Assembly: GCF_000834655.1 (NCBI RefSeq)
Contig: NZ_JXQQ01000028.1
Location: forward strand, 284,737-348,736
Source of the DNA: Variovorax paradoxus
GTDB lineage: Bacteria; Pseudomonadota; Gammaproteobacteria; Burkholderiales; Burkholderiaceae_C
Length of the DNA stretch: 64,000 bases
Direction: 5' to 3'
This document shows, in pieces, positions 1 to 7,901 of the stretch; position 1 is the first letter of the stretch; every line of letters begins with the position of its first letter. The notes beneath the pieces were generated by a model. It ran no database searches. It was not told the DNA's origin and saw nothing but the letters and a program-made list of their open reading frames with translations. A program made the position numbers and the translations under genes.

Positions 1-96
1 TATCTCGTGCAGCGGCGCGAGGGGAGCCTGTCGGTGGCAGCGCAGACGCTGCATGACCTGGTCGTCGCGCGGCTGGGCGCGCTGAAGTTCGACTGA
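1..96 (+). CDS. C-terminal end of a protein, possibly a LysR-family regulator (partial)
   Basis: An open frame enters from the left edge and stops with TGA at 94-96, leaving 31 residues (starting YLVQRREGSL and ending ARLGALKFD). The pattern of an aromatic-leu start, a basic patch, Leu-Ser and then an Ala/Leu-rich helix resembles the last helix of LysR-type substrate-binding domains. That match is short and is only a suggestion. The gene body lies outside the window. Confidence 0.4.
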   Translation, partial: YLVQRREGSLSVAAQTLHDLVVARLGALKFD

Positions 97-182
97 GGCA
101 GGCTCGCCGCAACGATGTCTGCGGGCCCCACGATGGCCCGCCCCGCTCTACTTCGGCCCCGGCAGGGAGGCCCGGCGACGTC

Positions 183-848
183 TCACGCGGACGTGGAAGC
201 AGCGACCAACTGGGCCAGCGCGGCGCGCGCGGTCGGGTTGGGCGTGGGCTCGCCGATCTTGTGCAGCGTGTTGCGGTCGGTGTGGCGGAAAGGCTCGGGC
301 TTGCCGAGCACCTCGAGCAGCGTGACCTGTTCGTACGACCAGCTGGCGTTGTCGTGGATGGTGACCGAAACGTCGTAGCGCAGCGTCTTGAACGCATGCT
401 CCAGGAACGGGTTGGAGAGGATGCCGTTGGTCGCCGCGCCGCGCACCGCCTCGAGCTTGAACGACTTCGCATCGGGCGCCGCATGCCCCATGGCCATGAC
501 GGCCTGCCCGCGCGGGATCGTCAGCGTCTGGATCACTGTGCCCGTGGCGGCCTCCCAGAGCCAGTAGCCGACCTGGTCGTGAAAGCTCTCCACCTCGTCG
601 GGCTTGACGATGCGCACGTGATAGCGCAGCCCGTAGAGGATCTGCGGCCCGTTGGTCTGCGCGTCGATGGGCTGGAATTCGGCGTGCTCGATGTAGGCCT
701 CGGCCTCGGGACCGTCTTCCTTCGGTGCGACGTCGTGGCCCGCCGCGCTGGTCCAGATGCCTGCGAGGCCGGTGAGCGGGCCGAGGTTGGAGAGCGTGTG
801 CGGATCGGGTTCGGGTTCTGAGTAGATGTCGTGGGGGTAGTCGGCCAT
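183..848 (-). CDS. FABP-like heme-binding beta-barrel protein (nitrobindin/DUF1794 type)
   Basis: This 221-residue protein starts MADYPHDIYSEP. The frame is open further upstream, but the ATG at 846-848 has AGGA about 5 bases before it, and the upstream extension is G-rich repeat sequence. The core contains GPLTGLAGIW near the N-terminus, then PIDAQTNGPQILYGLRYH and a long run of beta-strand-like segments ending in FRHTDRNTLHKIG. These are the landmarks of the small heme-binding beta-barrel family often annotated as FABP family. It has no signal peptide, so it is probably cytosolic. The exact ligand is not shown by the sequence. It is divergent from the LacI gene and separated from it by a repeat-rich spacer. 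Confidence 0.8.
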   Translation of the reverse strand: MADYPHDIYSEPEPDPHTLSNLGPLTGLAGIWTSAAGHDVAPKEDGPEAEAYIEHAEFQPIDAQTNGPQILYGLRYHVRIVKPDEVESFHDQVGYWLWEAATGTVIQTLTIPRGQAVMAMGHAAPDAKSFKLEAVRGAATNGILSNPFLEHAFKTLRYDVSVTIHDNASWSYEQVTLLEVLGKPEPFRHTDRNTLHKIGEPTPNPTARAALAQLVAASTSA

Positions 849-924
849 TTCTTGTCCTGCGTCTGGGTGTGACGGGCCGAAGTATCGCCAAAAGTCGGCT
901 CCGTCCGCCGTCTGACTTCCTGCT

Positions 925-1027
925 CCCTCCCCCTCTGGGGGAGGGTTGGGGGTGGGGGCACGCGGCGCTACCACCGGGCACGCCCTGCCCGCCCCCGTCC
1001 CAGCCTTCCGCGAGAGGGGGAAGGGGC
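925..1027. repeat. REP-like G/C-rich hairpin pair in the spacer
   Basis: Two hairpins sit in the 849-1101 spacer. The first has a perfect 9-bp stem at 925-933 and 937-945 around a 3-nt loop. It is followed by a G-rich run to 958. The second pairs CCTTCC at 1004-1009 with GGAAGG at 1019-1024. The pair looks like the interspersed REP-type sequences common in Comamonadaceae intergenic regions. A role in RNA ends or protein binding is possible but not shown. Confidence 0.5.
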
Positions 1028-1075
1028 AAAGCGTCACCCCTCGAAATCCCTCCCGGGTTTCCCCCCACATCAAAA

Positions 1076-1091
1076 TGAGGTACGCACCTCA
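1076..1091. promoter_or_regulatory. Putative LacI-family operator (auto-regulatory)
   Basis: The 16-base site TGAGGTACGCACCTCA pairs 14 of 16 positions with its own reverse complement and has a central CG. That central CpG is the usual signature of LacI/GalR operators. It lies 10 bases before the preferred LacI start at 1102, so self-regulation is the simplest reading. No second copy was found before the downstream genes. Confidence 0.5.
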
Positions 1092-1101
1092 GAATCCGCC
1101 C

Positions 1102-2169
1102 ATGCCCTCCACTCCGCAGCGAAACGCCGGACAGATCGGCCGTGCCACGCTCAGCGACGTGGCGCGCGAAGCCGATGTGAGCCTGGCCACCGTGGACCGG
1201 GTGCTCAACAAGCGCCCCGGCGTGCACGCCCGCTCAATCGCGCAGGTGCAAGAGGCGGTCAATCGGCTGAACTACCGGCCCGACCCGTCGGCCGCCCGCC
1301 TCGCGCGGCCGCACCCGCACCGCGTGAGCTTTCTGCTGCCCGCCGGCACCAACACCTTCGTGGAAATGCTGCGCGAGCAGATCGCCGGCAGCGACGGCTG
1401 GATGGAAGACCACCGCGTGACCGCGCAGACGCATGCGGTCGACGTGTTCGAGCCGCAGCGCCTTGCGCGCCGCGTCCTCTCGCTGCGCGGCCAGTGCGAC
1501 ACGGCCGTGGTGATGGCGCTCGACCACCCGCTGGTGCAGGCGGCCATCGACGAACTCGTCGAACACGGCATCGGCGTCATCACGCTGGTGTCGGACGTGC
1601 CTAAATCGCGGCGCCAGCATTTCGTGGGCATCGACAACGTGGCAGCGGGCCGCACTGCAGGCACGCTGGTCGGCCGCTTCTCGGGAGGCCCGAAGGGTGC
1701 GAAAGGCGAGGTCGGCGTGATCGTCGGCAGCCTCTCGCTGCGCGACCATGCGGAGCGCAGCCTGGGCTTCGGCCAGGTGATGTCCGCCGAGTACCCCGGC
1801 CTCAAGGTGCTGCCGCCGATGGAGGGCAAGGACGATCCGGAGCTCACCAAGGAGCTCTCGGCGCGCCTTCTTGCCGCGCACCCGAAGCTCGTGGCGCTCT
1901 ACAGCGTGGGCGCGGGCAACCGCGGCATTTCGGCCACGCTCAAGGCGAGCGGGCGCGCCGGCAAGATCGTCTTCGTCGGCCACGAACTCACGCCGGCCGC
2001 GCGCGCCGACCTGCTCGACGGCACGATGGCCGCGGTCATCAACCAGGACGCGGGCCACGAGATCCGCTCTGCCCTGCGCCTGGCCATCGCGCGCCTCACG
2101 CGCGAAGCGGTGCATGCGGACCAGGAGCGCATCCGCATCGATATCTACCTCAAGGACAACCTGCCGTGA
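1102..2169 (+). CDS. LacI-family transcriptional regulator
   Basis: This is a 355-residue regulator. The N-terminal helix-turn-helix reads ATLSDVAREADVSLATVDRV, followed by the LacI hinge (LNYRPDPSAARLA). The rest is a periplasmic-binding-protein-like effector domain of about 280 residues, so the effector is probably a sugar or sugar derivative. The frame is open upstream. I chose ATG 1102 because the nearby in-frame ATG at 1075 overlaps a palindrome that looks like the operator; neither start has a clear Shine-Dalgarno sequence. It lies ahead of a sugar isomerase and a sugar-binding protein on the same strand and most likely controls them. Start choice is the least certain part. Confidence 0.85.
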   Translation: MPSTPQRNAGQIGRATLSDVAREADVSLATVDRVLNKRPGVHARSIAQVQEAVNRLNYRPDPSAARLARPHPHRVSFLLPAGTNTFVEMLREQIAGSDGWMEDHRVTAQTHAVDVFEPQRLARRVLSLRGQCDTAVVMALDHPLVQAAIDELVEHGIGVITLVSDVPKSRRQHFVGIDNVAAGRTAGTLVGRFSGGPKGAKGEVGVIVGSLSLRDHAERSLGFGQVMSAEYPGLKVLPPMEGKDDPELTKELSARLLAAHPKLVALYSVGAGNRGISATLKASGRAGKIVFVGHELTPAARADLLDGTMAAVINQDAGHEIRSALRLAIARLTREAVHADQERIRIDIYLKDNLP

Positions 2170-2222
2170 ATGCGGCGGTGCGGTCCCTCTTTCTTTGAAC
2201 TTTTCTGCAGGAGCGTCGGCAC

Positions 2223-3299
2223 ATGGCAACCAACATCAAGGGCCCGGGCATCTACCTCGCGCAATTCGCGAGCGACACGGCGCCGTTCGATTCGTGGGAC
2301 GCGATCACGCGCTGGGCCGGCGGGCTCGGCTTCAAGGGCGTGCAGATTCCCTCGTGGGACGCGCGCATCTTCGACCTGAAGAAGGCCGCCGAATCGAAGA
2401 CCTACTGCGACGAAGTGGCCGGCGTGGCGCGCGAGAACGGCGTGGAGATCACCGAACTCGGCACGCACCTGCAGGGGCAGCTCGTGGCGGTGCACCCGGC
2501 CTACGGCGAGGCCTTCGACGGCTTCGCGCCCGAGGCCTACCGGCGCAACCCGGTCGCGCGGCAGGCGTGGGCGGTGGAGCAGATGCTGTTCGCCGCGAAG
2601 GCCTCGCGCAACCTGGGCTTGAAGAGCACTGTGAGTTTTCCGGGGGCGCTCGCGTGGCCGTATCTCTATCCGTGGCCGCCGCGGCCGGCGGGTCTGATCG
2701 AGGCCGCTTTCGACGAACTCGCCAAGCGCTGGCACCCGATCTTCGATGCATTCGAAGACGCCGACTGCCACGTCTGCTTCGAGCTGCATCCGGGCGAGGA
2801 CCTGTTCGACGGCGTGACCTTCGAGATGTTCCTGGAGCGCGTGAAGAACCATCCGCGCTGCTGCATCAACTACGACCCGTCGCACTTTCTGCTGCAGCAG
2901 CTGGACTACCTGGAGTTCATCGACATCTATCACTCACGCATCAAGGCGCTGCACATCAAGGATGCGGAGTTCCGCCCCACGGGCCGCCAGGGCGTGTACT
3001 CGGGCTTCCAGCCGTGGGTGAACCGTGCGGGGCGCTTCCGGTCGCTCGGGGACGGGCAGATCGACTTCGGCGCCATCTTCTCGAAGATGGCGCAATACAA
3101 CTACGACAGCTGGGCCGTGCTCGAGTGGGAGTGCTGCCTCAAGCACCCCGAGGACGGCGCGGCCGAGGGCGCGGAATTCATCCGCCGCCACATCATCCGG
3201 ACGACCGAGAAAGCCTTCGACGACTTCGCAGGCGCCCAGACCGATACCCAGCAACTTCGCCGGATGCTGGGTTTGCAGACGAGCACCACGGCGAAATAA
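2223..3299 (+). CDS. Sugar phosphate isomerase/epimerase (TIM-barrel, AP-endonuclease 2 family)
   Basis: This 358-residue protein has an AGGAG ribosome site 11 bases before its ATG. It fits the xylose-isomerase-like TIM-barrel family. Strand-end acidic and histidine residues that bind the metal are visible in VEITELGTHLQGQL, CFELHPGEDLF, INYDPSHFLLQ and ALHIKDAEF. These are the usual Glu, His and Asp positions. The family isomerises, epimerises or dehydrates sugars and inositols, and the exact substrate cannot be read here. It follows the LacI gene by 53 bases and precedes the binding protein by 43, so the three genes probably form one sugar-responsive unit. Confidence 0.8.
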   Translation: MATNIKGPGIYLAQFASDTAPFDSWDAITRWAGGLGFKGVQIPSWDARIFDLKKAAESKTYCDEVAGVARENGVEITELGTHLQGQLVAVHPAYGEAFDGFAPEAYRRNPVARQAWAVEQMLFAAKASRNLGLKSTVSFPGALAWPYLYPWPPRPAGLIEAAFDELAKRWHPIFDAFEDADCHVCFELHPGEDLFDGVTFEMFLERVKNHPRCCINYDPSHFLLQQLDYLEFIDIYHSRIKALHIKDAEFRPTGRQGVYSGFQPWVNRAGRFRSLGDGQIDFGAIFSKMAQYNYDSWAVLEWECCLKHPEDGAAEGAEFIRRHIIRTTEKAFDDFAGAQTDTQQLRRMLGLQTSTTAK

Positions 3300-3342
3300 C
3301 CCATCGAGCTAGCTTTATCTACAACGAAGGAGACAAGAGACC

Positions 3343-4302
3343 ATGACGAACCGAAGAATCTTTTCCTGCATCGCACTGGCGGTGTGCGCGCTCGCGAGCC
3401 TGCCCGCGCTGGCCCAGAACAAGGCGACGGTGATGGGCGTCTCGGTGCCCGCCGCCACACACGGCTGGACCGGCGGCGTCGTCTACTGGGCCAACCGCAC
3501 CAAGGCCGAACTGGAGAAGCAATATCCCGGCATGAAGGTCTTCGTGAAGACCGCGGGCTCGGCCACCGAGCAGGCCAACCAGGTGCAGGACCTGCAGACG
3601 GTCAACAAGATCGACACGCTGGTCATCCTGCCCTTCGAATCGGCGCCGCTCACCAAGCCGGTGGCGCAGGTCAAGTCCAAGGGCGTGTTCGTGACGGTGG
3701 TCGACCGCGGCCTCACCGACCCGAACGCGCAGAGCGCCTACGTGGCCGGCGACAACCCGGGCTTCGGCAAGGTGGCGGGCGAGTACATGGCCAAGGCCAT
3801 GGGCGGCAAGGGCAACGTGGTCATCCTGCGCGGCATTCCGACGGTGATCGACAACCAGCGCGTGGATGCCTTCAACGAAGTGATGAAGGCCAACCCCGGC
3901 ATCAAGGTGCTCGATGCCAAGCACGGCAACTGGAACCGCGACGACGCGTTCAAGGTCATGCAGGACTACCTCACGCGCTTCAAGCAGATCGATGCGGTGT
4001 GGGCCTCCGACGACGACATGGCCGTGGGCGTGCAGAAGGCCATCGAGCAGGCCAAGCGCGACGACGTGAAGCTGGTGGTGGGCGGCGCCGGCGCCAAGGG
4101 TTACATCAAGAAGGTGATGGACGGCGACAAGATCGTCTCGGCCGACGTGACCTATGCGCCCAGCATGATCGCCGACGCGATGAACCTCACGGCGAAGGCG
4201 CGCGTGGAAGGCGGCACGATGCCGGCGACGACGATCATTCCATCGGTGCTGGTCACCAAGGAGAACGCGGCGAAATACTACTTCCCCGACTCGCCGTTCT
4301 GA
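3343..4302 (+). CDS. Sugar ABC transporter substrate-binding protein (RbsB-like)
   Basis: This 319-residue periplasmic protein has a clear signal peptide that ends near LPALAQ, residue 25. GGAG lies 11 bases before the ATG. The mature part is a type I periplasmic binding fold: [16 protein letters not shown] at the first lobe, [15 protein letters not shown], then VFVTVVDRG and [16 protein letters not shown], as in ribose and other sugar receptors. No ATPase or permease gene follows; the next gene is an unrelated HD protein. The receptor must therefore work with components encoded elsewhere, or serve in sensing. The sugar is unknown. Confidence 0.85.
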   Translation: MTNRRIFSCIALAVCALASLPALAQNKATVMGVSVPAATHGWTGGVVYWANRTKAELEKQYPGMKVFVKTAGSATEQANQVQDLQTVNKIDTLVILPFESAPLTKPVAQVKSKGVFVTVVDRGLTDPNAQSAYVAGDNPGFGKVAGEYMAKAMGGKGNVVILRGIPTVIDNQRVDAFNEVMKANPGIKVLDAKHGNWNRDDAFKVMQDYLTRFKQIDAVWASDDDMAVGVQKAIEQAKRDDVKLVVGGAGAKGYIKKVMDGDKIVSADVTYAPSMIADAMNLTAKARVEGGTMPATTIIPSVLVTKENAAKYYFPDSPF

Positions 4303-4456
4303 AAGTGCGCGCGCCGGAGCAAGCCCGAACCACGGCAGGTCGAGGCCCACGGCGCGCGGCCCCTTGAACGGCCTGCATTGTGGAATTGCAGAGACATCAA
4401 TTCCATTCGGTTTGGCGTTCGCCCATGATCGTGTCCAGGCAACCCATAGGTTCACG

Positions 4457-5194
4457 ATGCGCACGGACATCCCAGGCATACGCATTCCCGACAGCCAGCT
4501 CGCGCGCGAGATGACGCAGTTCATTCGCGACACCGAAAGCGACCTGCTCTTTCACCACTCCCTGCGCGTCTACTGCTGGAGCGCCTTGACAGGGAACCGG
4601 AGCGGCTTGAAGTTCGATACCGAGCTGCTGTACGCAGCCTGCATGTTCCACGACATCGGCCTCACCCCGCGCTATGAAGCAAGCCAGCTTCGCTTCGAGG
4701 TCGATGGCGCGAACGCCGCGCGCGATTTCCTGCAGGGGCACGGCATCGGCGAGCGCGACATCGAAACGGTCTGGAACGCCGTCGCGCTGCACACGACGCC
4801 CGGCATCCCGCAGTTCATGCGCGCGGAGGTCGCGCTGGTGCAGGCGGGCGCCGGCATGGATGTGGCGGGCCGCGGCTACGACCAGTTCACCGATGCGCAG
4901 CGCGAAGCCGTCGTGGCCGTCTTTCCGCGGGAAGCGGACTTTGCGCATGGAATCATCGATGCCTTCCACCAGGGCATGAAGCACCGGCCCGACAGCACCT
5001 TCGGCACCTTCAATGACGACGTGTTGGCGTTCAAGGAGCCGGGCTTCAAGCGCATCGACATGTGCACCATCATCCTGGCGTCGCAATGGAACTGCCGGGT
5101 CGGGTGCGATGTTGCGGGCTGTGCGCGCCATGCGCACCATGCGCACCATGCGCATTCCACGCCCGCTGTTCCGGGCCCGGAGAACGCCCCCTAG
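4457..5194 (+). CDS. HD-domain protein with histidine-rich C-terminal tail
   Basis: This 245-residue protein belongs to the HD phosphohydrolase superfamily. His33/His34 and the His65-Asp66 pair in ACMFHDIGL are the metal-binding core, followed by ALHTTPGIP. The arrangement resembles the cyanamide-hydratase-like HD group, but the substrate is not certain. A TTG at 4364 would extend the frame; I prefer the ATG because that extension has no domain match. The C-terminal tail is unusual. It reads RHAHHAHHAH and is encoded by three tandem copies of a 9-base unit at 5130-5156. The last 4 bases overlap the convergent HxlR gene. Confidence 0.75.
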   Translation: MRTDIPGIRIPDSQLAREMTQFIRDTESDLLFHHSLRVYCWSALTGNRSGLKFDTELLYAACMFHDIGLTPRYEASQLRFEVDGANAARDFLQGHGIGERDIETVWNAVALHTTPGIPQFMRAEVALVQAGAGMDVAGRGYDQFTDAQREAVVAVFPREADFAHGIIDAFHQGMKHRPDSTFGTFNDDVLAFKEPGFKRIDMCTIILASQWNCRVGCDVAGCARHAHHAHHAHSTPAVPGPENAP

Positions 5195-5604
5195 AACCTG
5201 GCGCGCGCCACCTTCTGCGCCCTGTCGATCTCCGCGTGGTTCGACTCGGCCCAGCGGTCCACGGCCAGCAGCGTCTTGCTCAGCGACAGGCCGAGCGCGC
5301 TGAGCCGGTACTCCACATGCGGCGGCACCGTCTGGCGGTCGTCGCGCAGCACGAGCCCGTTGAGCTCCAGCTCGCGCAGGGTCTGCGTGAGCATCTTCTG
5401 CGAGATGCCACCAACCCGGCGCAGCAGTTCGTTGTTGCGCTGCGGCTTGCCGCGCAGCAGCGGAATGACCAGCAGTGCCCACTTGTTGGCGACCAGCTCG
5501 AGCACGCGGCGCGACGGGCAGCCGGCGCTCCACACATCGGCCGGTGCATCGGCCTCGCCTGCCACAGGCGCGGGGGTGGTGGACGGCGGCTTTTCGATTC
5601 CCAT
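5191..5604 (-). CDS. HxlR-family transcriptional regulator
   Basis: This is a 137-residue winged-helix regulator. The conserved HxlR start is present as CPSRRVLELVANKWALLVI, with the early Cys that serves as a redox or electrophile sensor in several family members. GISQKMLTQTLRELELNGLV is the recognition helix and PPHVEYRLSALG the wing. The start was set at the ATG at 5602-5604, because sequence further upstream lies in the divergent promoter region. It is divergent from an SMR exporter and an azoreductase, a typical target set for an HxlR sensor of quinones or aldehydes. TACTT and AAGTA at 5622 and 5648 could be operator half-sites, but the match is weak. Confidence 0.85.
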   Translation of the reverse strand: MGIEKPPSTTPAPVAGEADAPADVWSAGCPSRRVLELVANKWALLVIPLLRGKPQRNNELLRRVGGISQKMLTQTLRELELNGLVLRDDRQTVPPHVEYRLSALGLSLSKTLLAVDRWAESNHAEIDRAQKVARARF

Positions 5605-5691
5605 GGTTACCAGAAGGTGCGTACTTGTTGAAGAGAGCGGCGGCGGGAAGTATCGGGTCTCGCTCTTTTCCCCCGCAACAAGGAGTCTTTC

Positions 5692-6009
5692 ATGGGATGG
5701 GTTTTTCTTCTGGCCGCAGGCCTCGTCGAGATCGCGATGGCCGCGGCGCTCAAGCAATCGGAGGACTGGACGCGGCTCGTGCCATCGGTGCTCGGCGTGC
5801 TGACGGCGCTCGTGAGCATCTTCCTCCTGGCCAAGGCGCTCGGCTACCTTCCGCTCGGCCCGGCCTACGCGATCTGGACCGGCATCGGATCGGTCGGCGT
5901 GGTGCTGATGGGCGTGCTGTGGTTCGGCGAGGCGCTCTCGGCGGCGCGGCTGGGTTGCATCGTGCTGGTGGTCGCCGGTTCGGTCGGGCTGCGGCTCACC
6001 GAAGCCTGA
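5692..6009 (+). CDS. Small multidrug resistance (SMR) transporter, SugE/Gdx-like
   Basis: This 105-residue protein has four predicted membrane helices. AAGGAG lies 7 bases before the ATG. The first helix carries the essential glutamate of the family (AGLVEIAMAAALK), and the second and third carry LAKALGYLPLGPAYAIWTGIG, the SMR signature. The helix-1 context is nearer to the SugE/Gdx guanidinium-type group than to EmrE, but the substrate call is tentative. It shares the divergent promoter with the HxlR regulator and is followed closely by the azoreductase gene. Confidence 0.85.
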   Translation: MGWVFLLAAGLVEIAMAAALKQSEDWTRLVPSVLGVLTALVSIFLLAKALGYLPLGPAYAIWTGIGSVGVVLMGVLWFGEALSAARLGCIVLVVAGSVGLRLTEA

Positions 6010-6026
6010 TGCGGGAGCCGCCACGC

Positions 6027-6665
6027 ATGACCGCCACCACACGCATCCTGCACATCGAGGCGTCGCCCACCGGCGCCCGTTCGCGCTCCAGGGACACGGC
6101 ACTTCACTTTCTCGCGCAGCACCGGGCGCACCACCCCGAAGTCGAGATCGAGACGCTGGACCTCTGGAAGACCGACCTTCCCGCCTTCGACGCCACGATG
6201 ATCGACGCCAAGTTCGCGGTGCTGCGTTCGCAGACCGCCACCGCCGAGCAGCAGCGCCGCTGGCAAGGCGCGGTGCATCTCGCGCGCGCCTTCAATGCGG
6301 CCGACAAATACGTCTTCAACCTGCCGATGTGGAACTTCGGTATTCCTTATCAACTGAAGCACTACATCGACATCGTCACGCTGCCCGGCGAGAACTGGAC
6401 GTGGTCGCCGCAGGCGGGCTATGCGGGTCTGCTGCACGGCAAGCGCGCCGCGCTCGTGTATTCGAGCGCCGGCGACTATCCGGTGGGCCTGCCCTCGCAC
6501 GAGAAGGACTTCCAGAAGCCGTACATGCGCACATGGCTGCGGTTTCTGGGCATCGACGACGTGGTGGAGATTGCCGCCGCTCCCACGCTCGCGCCGCCCG
6601 AGACCGTGGCCGCCGCGCTGGCGCGGGCGCGGGTGGAAGCCGAGCGCCTGTCATTGAGCTTCTAG
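6027..6665 (+). CDS. azoR: FMN-dependent NADH-azoreductase / quinone reductase
   Basis: This 212-residue flavodoxin-like protein reduces quinones and azo compounds with NADH using bound FMN. The phosphate-binding N-terminus reads ILHIEASPTGARSRS, and the flavin site VFNLPMWNFGIPYQLKHYID is the classic AzoR motif. An ATG at 6009 overlapping the SMR stop is also in frame. I chose 6027 because GGGAG lies about 10 bases ahead of it. With the HxlR regulator and SMR pump it makes a compact detoxification unit, probably induced by quinones or similar electrophiles. Confidence 0.88.
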   Translation: MTATTRILHIEASPTGARSRSRDTALHFLAQHRAHHPEVEIETLDLWKTDLPAFDATMIDAKFAVLRSQTATAEQQRRWQGAVHLARAFNAADKYVFNLPMWNFGIPYQLKHYIDIVTLPGENWTWSPQAGYAGLLHGKRAALVYSSAGDYPVGLPSHEKDFQKPYMRTWLRFLGIDDVVEIAAAPTLAPPETVAAALARARVEAERLSLSF

Positions 6666-6798
6666 CCATATCGCCGACCTTTAACCATTCTGGGAATGGG
6701 TCGATTGACGGGGGGCTTCAAACCGTCATGACATGGGGGCAAGATGCGCATCCGCCGATTTCTTGCCTTCATCCCGATCTGACCGAAGGAGCCTGCTC

Positions 6799-7188
6799 AT
6801 GTTCGCCACTGCAGAACGAACCATCAAGATCCCCGGCCCCGACCATGCCATCACCATCGCGCGCAATCCGCACCGCGTGGTGGTATCGGTCGATGGTTGC
6901 GTCGTCGCCGACACACGCGAGGCGCTCACGCTGCGCGAGTCGCACTTCGGCACGGTGCACTACATCCCGCGCAAGGACGTGAAGATGTCGCTGCTCGAGC
7001 GCACGCAGCACGCCACCTACTGCCCCTACAAGGGCGAAGCCAACTACTACAGCATTCCGGCCGGCGGCGAGCGTTCGGTGAATGCGGTGTGGACCTACGA
7101 GGCGCCCTACGACTCGGTCGCGCAGATCAAGGACCACGTGGCCTTCTATCCGGACCGCGTGGGGCCGATCGAAGAGCGGATCGTCTAG
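6799..7188 (+). CDS. DUF427 domain-containing protein
   Basis: This is a 129-residue protein covering one DUF427 domain. HRVVVSVDGCVVADTREALTLRE leads into the family's best conserved block, HYIPRKDVKMSLLERTQHATYCPYKGEANYY, and ends with WTYEAPYDSVAQIKDHVAFYPDRV. AAGGAG precedes the ATG by 9 bases. The biochemical role of the family is not established. It stands alone between the azoreductase gene and a strong terminator. Confidence 0.88.
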   Translation: MFATAERTIKIPGPDHAITIARNPHRVVVSVDGCVVADTREALTLRESHFGTVHYIPRKDVKMSLLERTQHATYCPYKGEANYYSIPAGGERSVNAVWTYEAPYDSVAQIKDHVAFYPDRVGPIEERIV

Positions 7189-7207
7189 CCGCGCTTGCAC
7201 ATCGACA

Positions 7208-7249
7208 CAAAAAAAGCCGGGCCCCGCTTTCGCGGGGCCCGGCTTTTTT
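7208..7249. terminator. Bidirectional Rho-independent terminator
   Basis: A perfect 12-bp GC-rich stem (7216-7227 with 7232-7243) closes a TTTC loop. It is flanked by an A-run on the left and a T-run on the right, so it can terminate RNA on both strands. It lies between the DUF427 gene and the convergent DUF4148-type gene. Confidence 0.93.
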
Positions 7250-7284
7250 ACGTCTGCTCGCCAGCGAAGGCGAGGTGGACCCGA

Positions 7285-7665
7285 TTACAGCGGCAGTGCA
7301 TCGCCACGAGCGGCGGCGCGGGCTGCGGCACGCACCGTGGCGCGGTCTACACCGCTGGCCAGCACCGGTGCGACACGCGAGGTGGCGCCTTCGGCATACG
7401 GGTTCTCGCTGCGTGCGGCAACTGCGGCTTCAGCGCGAACGGCAGAGCGGCTGGTCGAGGAGACGAACACTTGCGCAGGGCCTGCATTGGCGCCGGTGGC
7501 ATACGGGTTGGCGGTGCGTGCGGCAACCACGGCCTGGCCTGCGACGTCGGCGCGGCTCACGGTGGAGTTCACTTGCTGCACGCCTTCGTAGGTTTCAGCA
7601 TGGGCGGCACCGGCAACGGCCATCAGGGCAACAGCGACGGCGGAGAGGATCTTCGAGGCGGTCAT
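7285..7665 (-). CDS. Secreted DUF4148-type protein with three internal repeats
   Basis: This 126-residue protein has a signal peptide (MTASKILSAVAVALMAVAGA, cleaved after AHA) and AAGGAAAT before the ATG. The mature part consists of about three imperfect repeats of 30-odd residues. Each has a Ser/Asp-Arg-Ala-x-Val start and an Ala-rich helix, and the first two end in ENPYA or ANPYA (VSRADVAGQAVVAARTANPY, then SRSAVRAEAAVAARSENPY). Such short exported proteins are abundant in Variovorax and relatives, where they are labelled DUF4148 or, wrongly, helicase SNF2. They probably reside in the periplasm or at the cell surface. Function is unknown. Confidence 0.75.
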   Translation of the reverse strand: MTASKILSAVAVALMAVAGAAHAETYEGVQQVNSTVSRADVAGQAVVAARTANPYATGANAGPAQVFVSSTSRSAVRAEAAVAARSENPYAEGATSRVAPVLASGVDRATVRAAARAAARGDALPL

Positions 7666-7877
7666 TTGGATTTCCTTCAGTTCAGTTCAAGTTCTTGCTT
7701 GGTTGATTACGAACCGGTCTTGGGTGGGTCACCGTCCCTCCGGGGGCGGCCACCTCGCTCGGGGCCCTGTTCACTCGGATCAGTTGAGTGCTGGTCCGTG
7801 AGATGAATTGTGCGCCGCGATCTAAGTAAAAACCCTTGGCAAAAGGAACCGCGGTGTTCACCGTTAGGAAACAATCG

Positions 7878-7892
7878 TGGCCGCTGCGGCCA
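7878..7892 (-). terminator. Possible terminator hairpin after the phosphotransferase gene
   Basis: A 7-bp perfect stem (TGGCCGC / GCGGCCA) with a single-base loop lies 10 bases beyond the stop of the minus-strand phosphotransferase gene. On that strand it is followed by a short T-rich stretch (GATTGTTT). It is weaker than the 7208 terminator. The rest of the 7666-7901 spacer holds only the upstream region of the secreted protein gene. Confidence 0.35.
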
Positions 7893-7901
7893 CCACGACG
7901 C

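Noticed and set aside
925..1027. CRISPR-like or terminator reading of the G-rich hairpins
   Set aside because: There are only two unequal hairpins with no constant repeat and no T-runs. They fit REP-type sequence better.
4364..4456. TTG-started extension of the HD protein
   Set aside because: The extra 31 residues match nothing, and the ATG at 4457 is nearer to the domain start. A weak start codon with no ribosome site is less likely.
5622..5652. TACTT/AAGTA pair as HxlR operator
   Set aside because: The half-sites are 21 bases apart, too far for the usual HxlR palindrome, and five bases are expected by chance. It is mentioned only in the gene entry.
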